A stretch of 64,000 bases of DNA from Methanimicrococcus blatticola (GCF_004363215.1 NZ_SNYS01000005.1:124001-188000), one strand, 5' to 3'; positions 26,844 through 36,448 are shown, counted from the first letter of the stretch. Numbers and translations are program-made. The notes: generated from the letters alone by a model not told the origin.

Positions 26844-28549
26844 ATTCGATACTCCTGATGATCGGGTCTTTTTTAATATTACTGGCCGCCTACGTTTTTT
26901 ACGGTTCTTGGCTTGCGAAGAAATGGGGCGTTGATCCGACACGTCCGACACCGGCACATACAATGACGGACGGCGTGGATTACATTCCGACCAAACCGTC
27001 CGTTCTTTTGGGACATCATTTTGCTTCGATTGCAGGCGCCGGTCCGATTAACGGTCCGATTCAGGCGGCGATTTTCGGCTGGCTCCCGGTTGCGCTTTGG
27101 GTTTTAATCGGCGGCATTTTTATCGGCGCGGTTCAGGATTTTTCATCTATTTTCGCTTCGATTCGGCATGACGGGAAATCAATCGGTCATATTATCGAAC
27201 TTTATTTGGGCAAAACCGGTAAAAAGATGTTTTTGGCTTTTGCCTGGCTGACGCTTGTTTTGGTGGTGGCGGCATTTGCCGATATTGTCGGCAGTACATT
27301 TGTCGGCTTCGCGGCGGACGGGACTCAAATTGCATCAAACGCAACTGCTGCGGCAACTTCTGTTTATTTCGTGTTTTTCGCAATTCTTTACGGTTTTTTA
27401 ATTCACAGACGGAATCCGAGTCCTTTTATTTCAATTGCTGTTGCGATTCTTTTTATTATTTTCAGCATTGCTCTCGGATTTTTCCTGCCGGTTTATTTGT
27501 CTAAAACGACTTGGATGATTGTGATTATTATTTACATTTTTATTGCGGCAATTACACCGGTTTGGATTTTGCTTCAGCCACGTGATTATTTGAATTCGTT
27601 TTTGCTTTACGCAATGATTATTGCCGCTTTTATCGGCATTTTGGTAACGAATCCTGTAATTGGTCTTCCGGTTTTTACAGGATGGAATGTGAATGGTCAA
27701 TGGTTGTTTCCGGCCCTTTTCATTACGATTGCCTGCGGCGCGATTTCGGGTTTTCATAGTTTGGTCGGTTCGGGAACGACATCTAAGCAGCTGAACAATG
27801 AAAAAGACGCGAAACTGATCGGCTACGGCGGCATGCTGATTGAATGCGGTCTGGCGATTATCGCGCTGATTGCGGTCGGCGCGCTTTATGTCAACGGTGA
27901 AATGCCGGCAGGAACACCGCCTGTTGTTTTTGCAAACGCGATCGCGTCTTTTGTCGGCAACATCGGAATCCCGACAGATATTGCTTATGTGTTAATTACA
28001 CTGGCGATCGCTTCTTTTTCACTGACATCACTGGATACGGCAACGCGTCTCGGCCGGTATATGTTCCAGGAGTTTTTCTCAGATATTGAAGTGGAAGGCG
28101 AAATCAGAAGCGATTGTGTTTCCGAGCGCGTGTCAAAAAAGAAAACGATATACGCTTTTTTATCTGACAAATATGTCGCAACCGCCGTAACGATTATCGC
28201 CGGCGGTTTGCTTGCAATCAGCGGTTATCAAAATATTTGGCCGCTTTTCGGCTCTGCCAATCAGCTTTTGGCAGCACTTGCTTTAATGGCGGTTGCCATT
28301 TGGCTCGGCAATATCGGCAAAAATAACAAGATGTTTTACATCCCGATGCTGTTTATGTTTGCAGCGACACTGACAGCACTTGCGATTTCCATGTATCAGA
28401 ATTTCATTATATTGTACGCAGGGAACGGGCAATTGCAGGTAAACGGTTTGCAGTTGGTTGTCGCTGTTTTCCTTTTCATTCTGGCCGTTATTTTAGCGGT
28501 TCAGGGAATTCAAAAGATATGGCGGCAGCGGAAAAATGCAGTTGTTTGA
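26840..28549 (+). CDS. cstA: Carbon starvation protein A family transporter
   Basis: An integral membrane transporter of 569 residues with about 14-16 spans. CstA family signatures include DYIPTKPSVLLGHHFASIAGAGPINGPI near residue 50 (read as two family blocks), GWLPVALWVLIGGIFIGAVQDF, FHSLVGSGTTSKQL and TSLDTATRLGRYMFQEF. CstA proteins import peptides or pyruvate in bacteria. In a methanogen, uptake of pyruvate, amino acids or peptides as carbon source is inference. It is coupled to the preceding small gene. The 193 bases after it carry no gene but include a GC-rich GTGCTCGTGCGCGCG patch. Confidence 0.92.
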   Translation: MNSILLMIGSFLILLAAYVFYGSWLAKKWGVDPTRPTPAHTMTDGVDYIPTKPSVLLGHHFASIAGAGPINGPIQAAIFGWLPVALWVLIGGIFIGAVQDFSSIFASIRHDGKSIGHIIELYLGKTGKKMFLAFAWLTLVLVVAAFADIVGSTFVGFAADGTQIASNATAAATSVYFVFFAILYGFLIHRRNPSPFISIAVAILFIIFSIALGFFLPVYLSKTTWMIVIIIYIFIAAITPVWILLQPRDYLNSFLLYAMIIAAFIGILVTNPVIGLPVFTGWNVNGQWLFPALFITIACGAISGFHSLVGSGTTSKQLNNEKDAKLIGYGGMLIECGLAIIALIAVGALYVNGEMPAGTPPVVFANAIASFVGNIGIPTDIAYVLITLAIASFSLTSLDTATRLGRYMFQEFFSDIEVEGEIRSDCVSERVSKKKTIYAFLSDKYVATAVTIIAGGLLAISGYQNIWPLFGSANQLLAALALMAVAIWLGNIGKNNKMFYIPMLFMFAATLTALAISMYQNFIILYAGNGQLQVNGLQLVVAVFLFILAVILAVQGIQKIWRQRKNAVV

Positions 28550-28742
28550 TTTTTGAATTTGGGGTGTGTTTTCGTTTGGTGTGCTCGTGCGCGCGTTTGA
28601 GCCGTTCCGATTTTTCAAAATTAGGATAAAACGAGGAACGGTTTTAAGAAATTGATAAGTTTAACCCATTAATCTATTTTAAACAAAGATGAAAGAAAAA
28701 ACGGGCAATGAAAGAAAAGAGAAAAAGAAAAGAAACGCCGTA

Positions 28743-30044
28743 TTAAAGCGGCGCTCTGTTATCGATCACGCGTTTGGCTTTGCCGCCGGTTCTTTCAATG
28801 CTTCCGAATTCCAGCAAATCGACACCGGTGCGTATGGAAAGAACATTCATCAAATCGCTGACAACGCGCTGCTGAATGCGTTCGAGTTTGATGATATCAT
28901 CTGTGAACGCATCTTTTTCGAGTTCAACCTGAACCGTCATTTCATCCAAATTCTTGGAATTCCGGGTGAGGACGATTTGGAATTGATTCGTTACTTCCGG
29001 AATCTTGGAAATAACATCCTGAACCTGTGTCGGGAAAACGTTGATGCCGCGAACGATAATCATGTCATCGGCGCGTCCGATCATGCGTGATACACGCGTG
29101 GAGCAGCGGCCACATTCACATTCGGGTTCAAGCAATTTTGTAATATCGCCGGTGCGGTAGCGAATATTGATTAAACCTTCTTTGGTCAGCGATGTCAAAA
29201 CAAGTTCTCCTTTTTCGCCCTCGGAAACCTGTTCGCCGTTTTCATCCAAAACTTCGACCAAAAAGTGATCATCCCAAATATGCATGCCGTCCTGGCAGGG
29301 ACATTCAAAAGCAATGCCGGGACCAAACATTTCAGAAAGACCGTATGAGTCATACGCTTTGATTTCAAGCATGTCTTCAATCGTTTTTCTCATATTTTCA
29401 GACCACGGTTCGGCGCCGAGACAGCCTGTTTTCAGTTTCAGTTTGTCAACAAGATTGTTGTCCACTGCCGTTTCCGCCAAATAGAGAGCGTAAGACGGTG
29501 TGCAGTGAAGCGCGGTGACACCGAAGTCAACCATCATTTCAAGCTGGCGAAGCGTGTTGCCTGTGCCGGCCGGGATGGCGGTTGCGCCGAGCGTTTCAAT
29601 GCCGTTGTGAATGCCAAGGCCGCCGGTAAATAAGCCGTAGTTAACTGAATTTTGGAAAATATCTTTGTGAGACAGGCCGACCATTGTAAAATTGCGGGCC
29701 AAAAGATTTCCCCAATTTTCGATATCGCCTCTTGTGTAGCCGACAACTTTGGGTTTTCCGGTTGTTCCGGAGGAGGAGTGAATGCGAATAATATCGTCCA
29801 TCGGCACCGCGAACATGCCGAACGGATAGTTGTCGGTAAAATCGGTTCGAAGCGTGTGCGGCAATTTCGGAACATCCGCAAGGGACCGAATATCGTCCGG
29901 TTTAACGCCAAGCTCATCGAATTTGCGTCTGTAAAACGGAACATTCTGATAGACCGTTTTCACGGATTTTTTAAGGCGCTTGAATTGGAGAGCATCCATC
30001 TCCTTTCGATTCATGGTTTCAATTTTCGGATCCCAGTATTTCAT
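28743..30044 (-). CDS. paaK: Phenylacetate-CoA ligase
   Basis: An adenylate-forming acyl-CoA ligase of 433 residues. It has the P-loop-like SSSGTTGKPKVVGYT, YGLSEMFGPG, RYRTGDIT and the C-terminal VRGINVFPTQV segment, all typical of PaaK. It activates aryl acids to CoA thioesters. In methanogens PaaK homologues are thought to serve with indolepyruvate oxidoreductase in aromatic amino-acid synthesis or salvage from aryl acetates; that role is inferred because no iorAB lies here. It appears monocistronic. Confidence 0.93.
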   Translation of the reverse strand: MKYWDPKIETMNRKEMDALQFKRLKKSVKTVYQNVPFYRRKFDELGVKPDDIRSLADVPKLPHTLRTDFTDNYPFGMFAVPMDDIIRIHSSSGTTGKPKVVGYTRGDIENWGNLLARNFTMVGLSHKDIFQNSVNYGLFTGGLGIHNGIETLGATAIPAGTGNTLRQLEMMVDFGVTALHCTPSYALYLAETAVDNNLVDKLKLKTGCLGAEPWSENMRKTIEDMLEIKAYDSYGLSEMFGPGIAFECPCQDGMHIWDDHFLVEVLDENGEQVSEGEKGELVLTSLTKEGLINIRYRTGDITKLLEPECECGRCSTRVSRMIGRADDMIIVRGINVFPTQVQDVISKIPEVTNQFQIVLTRNSKNLDEMTVQVELEKDAFTDDIIKLERIQQRVVSDLMNVLSIRTGVDLLEFGSIERTGGKAKRVIDNRAPL

Positions 30045-30177
30045 AATGACACTTGCTTTTGTTTTTATTAAAATTATAAATTCAGATTGAATGTGTTAAT
30101 GTAAAGCATGATAAGAACTGTCATGGTATATAAAACAAAGGGTAAAACCGTTTCAAGATTCATAAACAAAATAGAAT

Positions 30178-30240
30178 AAAGGAAAAAGAAGGAAAGGAAA
30201 AAAGGGAAAAGAAGAAAAGAAAAAAGGGAAAAAAGAAAGA
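30178..30240. repeat. Homopurine tract
   Basis: Sixty-three consecutive bases are A or G on the plus strand, in the 277-base gap between paaK and mscS. Mirror-like blocks of AAAAAAGGGAAAA are present. Nothing coding is seen here. Confidence 0.9.
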
Positions 30241-30284
30241 TGGAAATATAGGGAAATAAAAAAGAAAATGGAAAATAAAAATAA

Positions 30285-30311
30285 AATGAGATCGGAATAA
30301 CCGATTTCATT
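30285..30311 (-). terminator. Terminator of mscS
   Basis: AATGAGATCGG and CCGATTTCATT pair around AATAA, eleven bases past the mscS stop. Confidence 0.55.
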
Positions 30312-30321
30312 AAAATCTCAT

Positions 30322-31248
30322 TTAAAGATGGGAAGAAATATCTGTTTTATCATCTCTTGAAAAGACGTAATGCGGAAGCGGCGTTGAAACGTCGGGGTCA
30401 TCATAGAATCTTTTTTGAATGGCTTCGCGAATCGCATATTCTGCCGGAACGGCGTTGTCTCTGTCATCGACCCAAAAGTCAAGCAGCATAATGACGCCAA
30501 GCGGCGTGACATCGGAGACGCGGGCGCGAACGTCAGCTGAGAAATTCACGTGTTTGCGCTCTAAAATTTCGCGGGATAAAACATATTGGTTTTTGCGGGC
30601 TTCTTCTAACATAATTTCACGGGCGCGGTCAATGTTTGAGTTGTGAGAAATCGGGATGGTGCAAGACCAGCGGACAAGTGTATCATCATATGTCCAGTTG
30701 ATAACGGTTTCTTTGTTCAGCGAACTGTTCGGAATTAAAATATAACGGTTGTCGGCGGTCAAGATTGTTGTCTGTCTTAAATTGACATCCGTGACGCGCC
30801 CGTAATTTGTGCCGACCGTAATTAGGTCACCGACACGGAATGGTTGGAAAAAGACAAGCGCGATTCCGGAAATGATGTTGCCGAATGTATCCTGAGCGGC
30901 AATACCGAGGACTAAACCGAGAATGCCGACACTGGCCAAAAGAGTTGAAGACAAGGCATGGAGCCCCGGAATCGTGTAAAAAATAAGGATAAAACCGATG
31001 ATGTATACAAATCCGACAGAGATATGCTTCAACATCGTGAATTTTGTCGGGTCCATTCGCATTCCTTTTTGGAATTTGCCGGAATATTTGGTAATGCGGT
31101 TGTCAACGATTTTTGCGACAAAAATGGTCACCATCAGAATGATTAATGAAAAAATAAGTTCGGGCAGATTGTCAACAAAATATGCAACCATATTATCGAC
31201 TGTCTGTTCAAAACGCTCCAATAAATTAATATCAACAAGTAATGCCAT
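30322..31248 (-). CDS. mscS: Small-conductance mechanosensitive channel
   Basis: A membrane channel that opens under membrane tension during hypo-osmotic shock; 308 residues. Three membrane helices are followed by the pore-lining Gly/Ala-rich helix (LLASVGILGLVLGIAAQDTF) and the beta domain FQPFRVGDLITVG ... YILIPNSSLNKE, the MscS hallmark. The start was moved to MALLVDINLL, which has AAGGTGG seven bases upstream, rather than an in-frame GTG that is part of that ribosome site. Confidence 0.93.
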   Translation of the reverse strand: MALLVDINLLERFEQTVDNMVAYFVDNLPELIFSLIILMVTIFVAKIVDNRITKYSGKFQKGMRMDPTKFTMLKHISVGFVYIIGFILIFYTIPGLHALSSTLLASVGILGLVLGIAAQDTFGNIISGIALVFFQPFRVGDLITVGTNYGRVTDVNLRQTTILTADNRYILIPNSSLNKETVINWTYDDTLVRWSCTIPISHNSNIDRAREIMLEEARKNQYVLSREILERKHVNFSADVRARVSDVTPLGVIMLLDFWVDDRDNAVPAEYAIREAIQKRFYDDPDVSTPLPHYVFSRDDKTDISSHL

Positions 31249-31452
31249 ATTTTCCACCTTTAAAATATATTTGAATGTAAACCTGTTATAGGATAATCCA
31301 GTATTAAGTTATTTTTATAAATATTTAATAGGACGTTTAACAAAAGAATTAACGTTTGGCAAAAGAGTTAGACAACCAAATTAAGGTTGAGTCGTCTCCG
31401 AATAGTAAAAAATGAAATAAAAGAAAAAAAATAAAAAATTAAAAAAGAGATT

Positions 31453-32373
31453 TTATTCGTCTCTGAGTTCAACATCGATTTCCATCAGATCTTCTGCCAC
31501 GCTCACGTTTTCGAATTCGCTTTTTGCATCGGCCAAAACGCTTTCTTCTTCATCGGTCAGGCGCGGGCTGAGATGCGTGAGAATCAGTTTTCGGATGTTG
31601 TATTTTTTGGCCATTTTGGCGGCACCTTTGGCGGTTGAGTGACCGTATTCGTAGGCTTGTTGTTCCATTTCCGATGTGAATGTCGCTTCATGGATGACAA
31701 GATCGGCACCTTCAGATTCGTAGAAGAAAACATCGGTTTCACGGGTGTCGCCGCTGTAAGCAATCTTTCGGCCGGGACGCATCGGACCGACAACATCTTT
31801 TGAATAAACGACGGTGCCGTTTTTGAGCGTGACATTTTCGCCGCGATGGAGTTTGGCAAAATTCGGGCCGGGCTCAACGCCGAGTTCGATTGCTTTTTCA
31901 CGGTTGAACCGACCCGGCCTCATTTCTTCTTCAAGAATAAAACCGAGCGCAGGTCGATCGTGGTCGGCGCGAACGGCTTTAATGATGTAACCGTTGCGCT
32001 GAACAATATCTCCCGGTGCGAGTGTTTTTAAAATAATTTGATATTGAAGTTTGTGGGTGCCGAGTTTTTCAAAGGCTTCCATGACTTCAAAAAGCCCGTC
32101 GGGTCCGTAGATTTCAAGTTTCTCTTCGCGGTCAAAAAATCCCATCGTCTGAAGAAGACCGGGAAGTCCCAAAATGTGATCGCCATGATAATGAGACAAA
32201 AAAATCGCGCTGATTTTGACGAGGCCTGTTTTTGCTGTCATCATCTGCCGCTGAGAGCCTTCGCCGCAGTCAAAAAGCAAAAGCTCACCTTCTCTGTTGA
32301 CCATGATGCCGGCCGGATTTCTCTCTTTGGAAGGCAGCGCGCCGCCCGTTCCGAGAAACGTAATTTTAAGCAT
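31453..32373 (-). CDS. rnz: Ribonuclease Z
   Basis: The tRNA 3'-processing endonuclease, 306 residues, metallo-beta-lactamase fold. It has LGTGGALPSKERNPAG at the start, the Zn motif SHYHGDHILGLPGLL near residue 60, HDRPALGFILEE, the exosite-type insert, YSGDTRETDVF, and the C-terminal HSTAKGAA and LTHLSPR. All metal ligands are visible. It is divergent from nth with 99 bases between. Confidence 0.96.
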   Translation of the reverse strand: MLKITFLGTGGALPSKERNPAGIMVNREGELLLFDCGEGSQRQMMTAKTGLVKISAIFLSHYHGDHILGLPGLLQTMGFFDREEKLEIYGPDGLFEVMEAFEKLGTHKLQYQIILKTLAPGDIVQRNGYIIKAVRADHDRPALGFILEEEMRPGRFNREKAIELGVEPGPNFAKLHRGENVTLKNGTVVYSKDVVGPMRPGRKIAYSGDTRETDVFFYESEGADLVIHEATFTSEMEQQAYEYGHSTAKGAAKMAKKYNIRKLILTHLSPRLTDEEESVLADAKSEFENVSVAEDLMEIDVELRDE

Positions 32374-32472
32374 GGAAAATCAAAAGGTCTTTAATTATTT
32401 AAAATATGAGTTTCAATTTAAAAATTCAAATACTCAAAATCAAATTTAATATCAGGATTTTCAACGGGGATT

Positions 32473-33384
32473 ATGATGGCAACAAAGAAAGAAACAAAAA
32501 CAGAAGCTGAATCGAAAATGAAAACAAAAGTGGAGACGAAAACAAAAACAGTCTCAAAAACGCCGGCGACACAGTCGAAGTCGGCAAAAAAGAAAATAGA
32601 AGAAACACCGAGACCCGCCGCTTTCAAAAAATCAGCGGGAAAGCCCGACACAAAGACGCCGCGTCAAACAGTCACGGAAATGCCTGTCGTGAAACGCACA
32701 ATTCAACCAATCCCGCTTTTCGAGCTTCCGAAGTTTCCGATTTCAAAAAAGCCGGACAACCGTCCGAATTTTAACGCGATTTGGGAAATTTTGCAGCAGC
32801 TCTACCCGAAACCGGATGTTGAGCTGGACTTTGAAACGCCGTTTGAAGTCTTGGCCGCAACAATTCTGTCAGCCCAATGCACCGACCGTCAAGTCAATAC
32901 GGTCACGAAAGTGCTGTTTAAAAAATACAAAACGATTGAAGACTACGCCACCGCCGACCCCGACGAATTCGGAAAACTCATTTATTCAACCGGCTTTTTC
33001 AATTCAAAAACAAAACACGTCATCGGCAGCGCCAATATGATTTTAAAAGATTTCGGCGGCATTGTTCCTGAAACGATGGAAGAACTGACCAAACTGCCCG
33101 GCGTCGGCCGAAAGACAGCAAACATCGTCCTCTCCCGCGGTTTCGGTATCAATGACGGAATCGCCGTTGACACGCATGTCAAAAGACTGACCAATAAAAT
33201 CGGATTCACCGAACATGAAGATCCTGAAAAAATTGAACAAGATTTAATGAAATTGGCAAAAAGGGAAGAGTATGACGACTTGTCGCTGACATTGATTTTC
33301 CACGGACGGCGCGTTTGCGACGCAAAAAAACCGAGATGTGATGTTTGTGCGATTCAGGATATGTGTCCGTCGGCTTTTGTTTGA
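32473..33384 (+). CDS. nth: Endonuclease III with basic N-terminal extension
   Basis: A DNA glycosylase/AP lyase for oxidised pyrimidines. The catalytic core (about 100-303) has ILSAQCTDRQVN, the helix-hairpin-helix LPGVGRKTANIVL with catalytic Lys 214, VDTHVKRL with Asp 233, and a C-terminal [4Fe-4S] site (CDAKKPRCDVCAIQDMC). About 95 extra residues precede it, made of Lys/Thr/Glu repeats (KTKVETKTKTVSKT). Such a tail is not normal for Nth of about 210 residues and may help DNA binding. A purine-rich repeat may have generated it. Confidence 0.95.
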   Translation: MMATKKETKTEAESKMKTKVETKTKTVSKTPATQSKSAKKKIEETPRPAAFKKSAGKPDTKTPRQTVTEMPVVKRTIQPIPLFELPKFPISKKPDNRPNFNAIWEILQQLYPKPDVELDFETPFEVLAATILSAQCTDRQVNTVTKVLFKKYKTIEDYATADPDEFGKLIYSTGFFNSKTKHVIGSANMILKDFGGIVPETMEELTKLPGVGRKTANIVLSRGFGINDGIAVDTHVKRLTNKIGFTEHEDPEKIEQDLMKLAKREEYDDLSLTLIFHGRRVCDAKKPRCDVCAIQDMCPSAFV

Positions 33385-33395
33385 GGAGAAAGATT

Positions 33396-34064
33396 ATGAA
33401 AGCATATAGATTATTGATTGAGATAATGTTTTTTGTTTGTTTATCTTCTTTTTTTATTTCATATTGTTTGTATAAACAACAGAATTCATTCTGGTTAACA
33501 GTTCTGTTAGGAATATTTGCTAGTGGATTTGTTCTATTAATTGATGGAATAATTAACTTTTTAGTAATAAGACGTAAAACGCTATCTCAGATTTATATAA
33601 AATTCAATGAATTTTATTGGATACAACGAGATTTTTTAATTTATTCGTCAACAGCTGGTGGTGGAAAATTAAAACCTGTAAAAATTTTGAAAATAAATCC
33701 AAAAATTTTTGAACCGAATAATGTTAGAAATAATATATATGAATTAAAAAAAATGGGGTATGAGTTAAATGAATTATTTAAAAATATTGAATCATTCAAA
33801 TTTGAAAAAATAAATAAAATCCTTAAAGAAATTGAAGATTTATTAAGTATCTTCCAAAAGAAATTAGATGAAAAAGATGAATATATTAAACTCTGTCATG
33901 TAACATACCCCACCCTTTCCGATGAATATATAAATGAAATGAGATCCTTTTATGAAGATGGAACAGAAGACCTTGAAATAATATTATGTAAATTAGAAGA
34001 CCTTGCCGAAAAATATTTACAAATCCCAAAAATAATTGAGAATGTGGAGCATGATGAAATATAA
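33396..34064 (+). CDS. AT-rich orphan membrane protein with coiled coil
   Basis: A 222-residue protein with GAGGAGA eight bases before the ATG. Two membrane spans (about 4-26 and 31-54) are followed by a cytoplasmic region of about 165 residues with a predicted coiled coil (about 95-150) and an acidic end. Composition is much richer in AAA, ATA and TTA codons than the flanking nth and pyrG, a sign of foreign origin. Its layout resembles the amber-interrupted ORF at 54370. I recognise no family. Confidence 0.7.
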   Translation: MKAYRLLIEIMFFVCLSSFFISYCLYKQQNSFWLTVLLGIFASGFVLLIDGIINFLVIRRKTLSQIYIKFNEFYWIQRDFLIYSSTAGGGKLKPVKILKINPKIFEPNNVRNNIYELKKMGYELNELFKNIESFKFEKINKILKEIEDLLSIFQKKLDEKDEYIKLCHVTYPTLSDEYINEMRSFYEDGTEDLEIILCKLEDLAEKYLQIPKIIENVEHDEI

Positions 34065-34067
34065 AAA

Positions 34068-34090
34068 ACTTCTAATTTTCATAGAAGTTG
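34068..34090. terminator. Shared terminator between convergent genes
   Basis: AACTTCTA and TAGAAGTT pair across seven bases, between the orphan gene stop and the pyrG stop. Confidence 0.6.
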
Positions 34091-34103
34091 CATTAATCTC
34101 AAA

Positions 34104-35714
34104 TTATTTCTTATTCTCTTTCGCCGCTTTCACCAACTCAGTAAAAACCGGTTCCGCTCTTTGGGGTCTGGATTTAAACTGCGGGTGATAAAGCGTGCCG
34201 ATGAAGAATTTTTTATCCGGCAATTCGATGATTTGTTTCATGCCGTTGATTTCGCCGGAGAAGACGAGACCTTTTTCTTCGAGAACTTTAACGAATTCGT
34301 TATTGACTTCGTATCTGTTTCTGAATCTTTCGGAAATCGCGTCTTTGCCGTAAATTTTACGGGCGAGGGTTCCTTCTTTGACGGCAACTTCGTATTCGCC
34401 GACTTTCATAATGCCGCGGAAACCGGATATATCGCATTCCTTGGTCGTCACGTCAATGACAGGGTATTCTGTTCCGATATCCAATTCCGTTGTGTTGGCA
34501 CCTTTCAGACCAGCAACGTTTTCAGCGAAATCAATGACTGCGGCCTGCATGCCGAATCCGATTCCGAGGAACGGGATGTCGTTTTCACGCGCGAATTTCA
34601 CGGTTTTAACAATGCCGTCGGAACCGCGTTCACCAAAAGCCCCGGGAACGATGAGACCGTCATAATTTTTCAAACTTTTAAGAACGGACGGGTCAGATTC
34701 GACTTTTTCCGAACTGACGAGTTCAACAGACGCTTTAATTCCTGCGGCGGTTGATCCGTGTTTGACCGCTTCAAAAACACTGATGTAAGAGTCCGGCAAA
34801 TCTGTGTATTTTCCGACGATGGCTAATTTGACGGCTTCAGAATCCGGCAAATCGGCGACCTTCGCCATTTGATCAACCATTTCATCCCAGTCGGTTGCCG
34901 GCGGATTTTCGGGCGGCTGTAAATTAAGCGCTTTGATTAAATGGTCGGTCAACCCGTCTTTATCGAGAATTCTCGGAAGTTCATACAAATTTCTCACATT
35001 GTAAGCACTGATAACACATTCTTCAGGAACGTCGCAGAAAAGAGCCGTTTTCTCTTTCGTTTCCTTTTTCAGCGGAAGCGTGGAACGGCCGACAATATAA
35101 TCAGGAGAAAGACCCAGCGTTCTCATTTCTTTAACAGAGTGCTGTGTCGGTTTTGTTTTCTGCTCGCCCTGCGTGTCATCAAAGAAAAGCGTGACGTGAA
35201 CGAATTTCATATTTCCGGCAGGCTCTTCATTTTTCATCTGGCGGATGGCTTCCATGTAAAACATACTTTCATAGTCACCGACAGTGCCGCCGATTTCAAT
35301 GATACAAACATCTGCGCCGCTTCTTTTCGCTGCGGTTCTGAGTTTGTTTTTAATTTCATTCGTGATATGCGGAATAATCTGAACGGTTTTTCCGAGGAAT
35401 TCACCGCGGCGCTCACGGTCAAGAACAGTGGAATAAACATTGCCGGTCGTGATGTCGTGGTCGGCCGTTAAATCAATGTCCAAGAAACGTTCATAGTTGC
35501 CGAGGTCCAAATCAACTTCGCCGCCGTCATTCAAAACACAAATTTCACCGTGCTGAAGCGGCGTCATGATTCCTGCGTTGACATTCAAATAAGGATCAAT
35601 TTTGACAGCCGTCACTTTGTAACCTCTGTTTTTCAGGTTTCTTCCGATTGATGCTGTGGTAATCCCTTTACCGAGACCGCTAATTACTCCGCCCGTAACA
35701 ACAATGTATTTCAT
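34104..35714 (-). CDS. pyrG: CTP synthase
   Basis: Makes CTP from UTP, ATP and glutamine; 536 residues. The N-terminal synthase domain has VTGGVISGLGKGITTASIGR and KIDPYLNVNAGIM. The C-terminal class I glutaminase domain reads FLGIGFGMQAAVIDFAEN. In known CTP synthases the nucleophile segment is GICLGMQ-like with Cys, whereas here the matching place reads GIGFGMQ, which lacks Cys. FIGTLYHPQFKSRP carries the His/Glu-type end of the domain. Start and length are otherwise normal. See the finding on the missing cysteine. Confidence 0.93.
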   Translation of the reverse strand: MKYIVVTGGVISGLGKGITTASIGRNLKNRGYKVTAVKIDPYLNVNAGIMTPLQHGEICVLNDGGEVDLDLGNYERFLDIDLTADHDITTGNVYSTVLDRERRGEFLGKTVQIIPHITNEIKNKLRTAAKRSGADVCIIEIGGTVGDYESMFYMEAIRQMKNEEPAGNMKFVHVTLFFDDTQGEQKTKPTQHSVKEMRTLGLSPDYIVGRSTLPLKKETKEKTALFCDVPEECVISAYNVRNLYELPRILDKDGLTDHLIKALNLQPPENPPATDWDEMVDQMAKVADLPDSEAVKLAIVGKYTDLPDSYISVFEAVKHGSTAAGIKASVELVSSEKVESDPSVLKSLKNYDGLIVPGAFGERGSDGIVKTVKFARENDIPFLGIGFGMQAAVIDFAENVAGLKGANTTELDIGTEYPVIDVTTKECDISGFRGIMKVGEYEVAVKEGTLARKIYGKDAISERFRNRYEVNNEFVKVLEEKGLVFSGEINGMKQIIELPDKKFFIGTLYHPQFKSRPQRAEPVFTELVKAAKENKK

Positions 35715-36216
35715 ATTTTGAATTCCTGCTTTAGTTTGATCCTGAATTTTTCAGCCCGAATGAATTGAAATCAAGGATTGAAAATCAACAATTGAGTAAT
35801 CAATGATTGAATAATCAAGAAATTGATTACAACCCGAGCCGATATTTTTTTGAGTGCGCTTGTGATTGTTTTCGATTAAACGGAATCTGTCAAAATGTCA
35901 ATTCCAATCGAAAATCATCGCGATTAACTTAAATTTAAAGATAGTAGGGTGGTCGTATAAATAATTAATGTTTAACAAAAAAATAAAATAAGTATCCTTA
36001 ATCCGTTTTCGAATTTATAATCAGGAATTGAAATAAAATCTGAATATTTCGATAAAAAGATAAATCAAAAATGAAAAAGAAAAATCGAAAAGGAAAAGAA
36101 AAATCAAAAATGAAAAATAAAAAGCGAAAAGGAAAAGAAAAATCAAAAATGAAAAAGAAAAGCGAAAAGAAAACAAAAATGAAAAAGAAAATTAAAAGAA
36201 TAAAACAAAATAAAAA
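35715..36216. other. Gene-free AT-rich stretch with A-rich repeats
   Basis: Between pyrG and the small gene at 36260 there is no credible ORF. From about 35760 to 35830 short CAATGATTGA-type repeats occur. From about 36060 to 36200 two or three copies of an approximately 50-base unit appear, built from AAAATCAAAAATGAAAAA and GCGAAAAGGAAAAG blocks. Confidence 0.7.
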
Positions 36217-36236
36217 GCAAAGGATTTCTCCTTTGC
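36217..36236 (-). terminator. Terminator of the small gene
   Basis: GCAAAGGA and TCCTTTGC pair around a four-base loop, about 24 bases past the stop of the gene at 36260. Confidence 0.65.
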
Positions 36237-36259
36237 CGATTGACTTTTAGAAACAGAAA

Positions 36260-36448
36260 TCAGAATTTCATAGACGGGGAAAAGGAATTACAACAATAGT
36301 CATCAAAGACTTCATCTTCCACTTCCGCCAATTTTTTCTTATAATCTTTTGATTTCGGGTCGTATTTTTTCATTTTTTCCTTAACTTCAGCGTTCATTTG
36401 GTCAAGAATTTTTTGACTGAACCCTTCCGTATTTTCTGCCGTGAACAT
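36260..36448 (-). CDS. Small charged protein of unknown function
   Basis: A 62-residue protein, mostly charged helix (QMNAEVKEKMKKYDPKSKDYKKKLAEVEDEV is the central part, read as several short heptads), ending with DDYCCNSFSPSMKF. The Cys pair near the C terminus is the only marked feature. The ribosome site is weak, but a well-formed terminator follows the stop and composition fits the host. No family is recognised. Confidence 0.5.
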   Translation of the reverse strand: MFTAENTEGFSQKILDQMNAEVKEKMKKYDPKSKDYKKKLAEVEDEVFDDYCCNSFSPSMKF

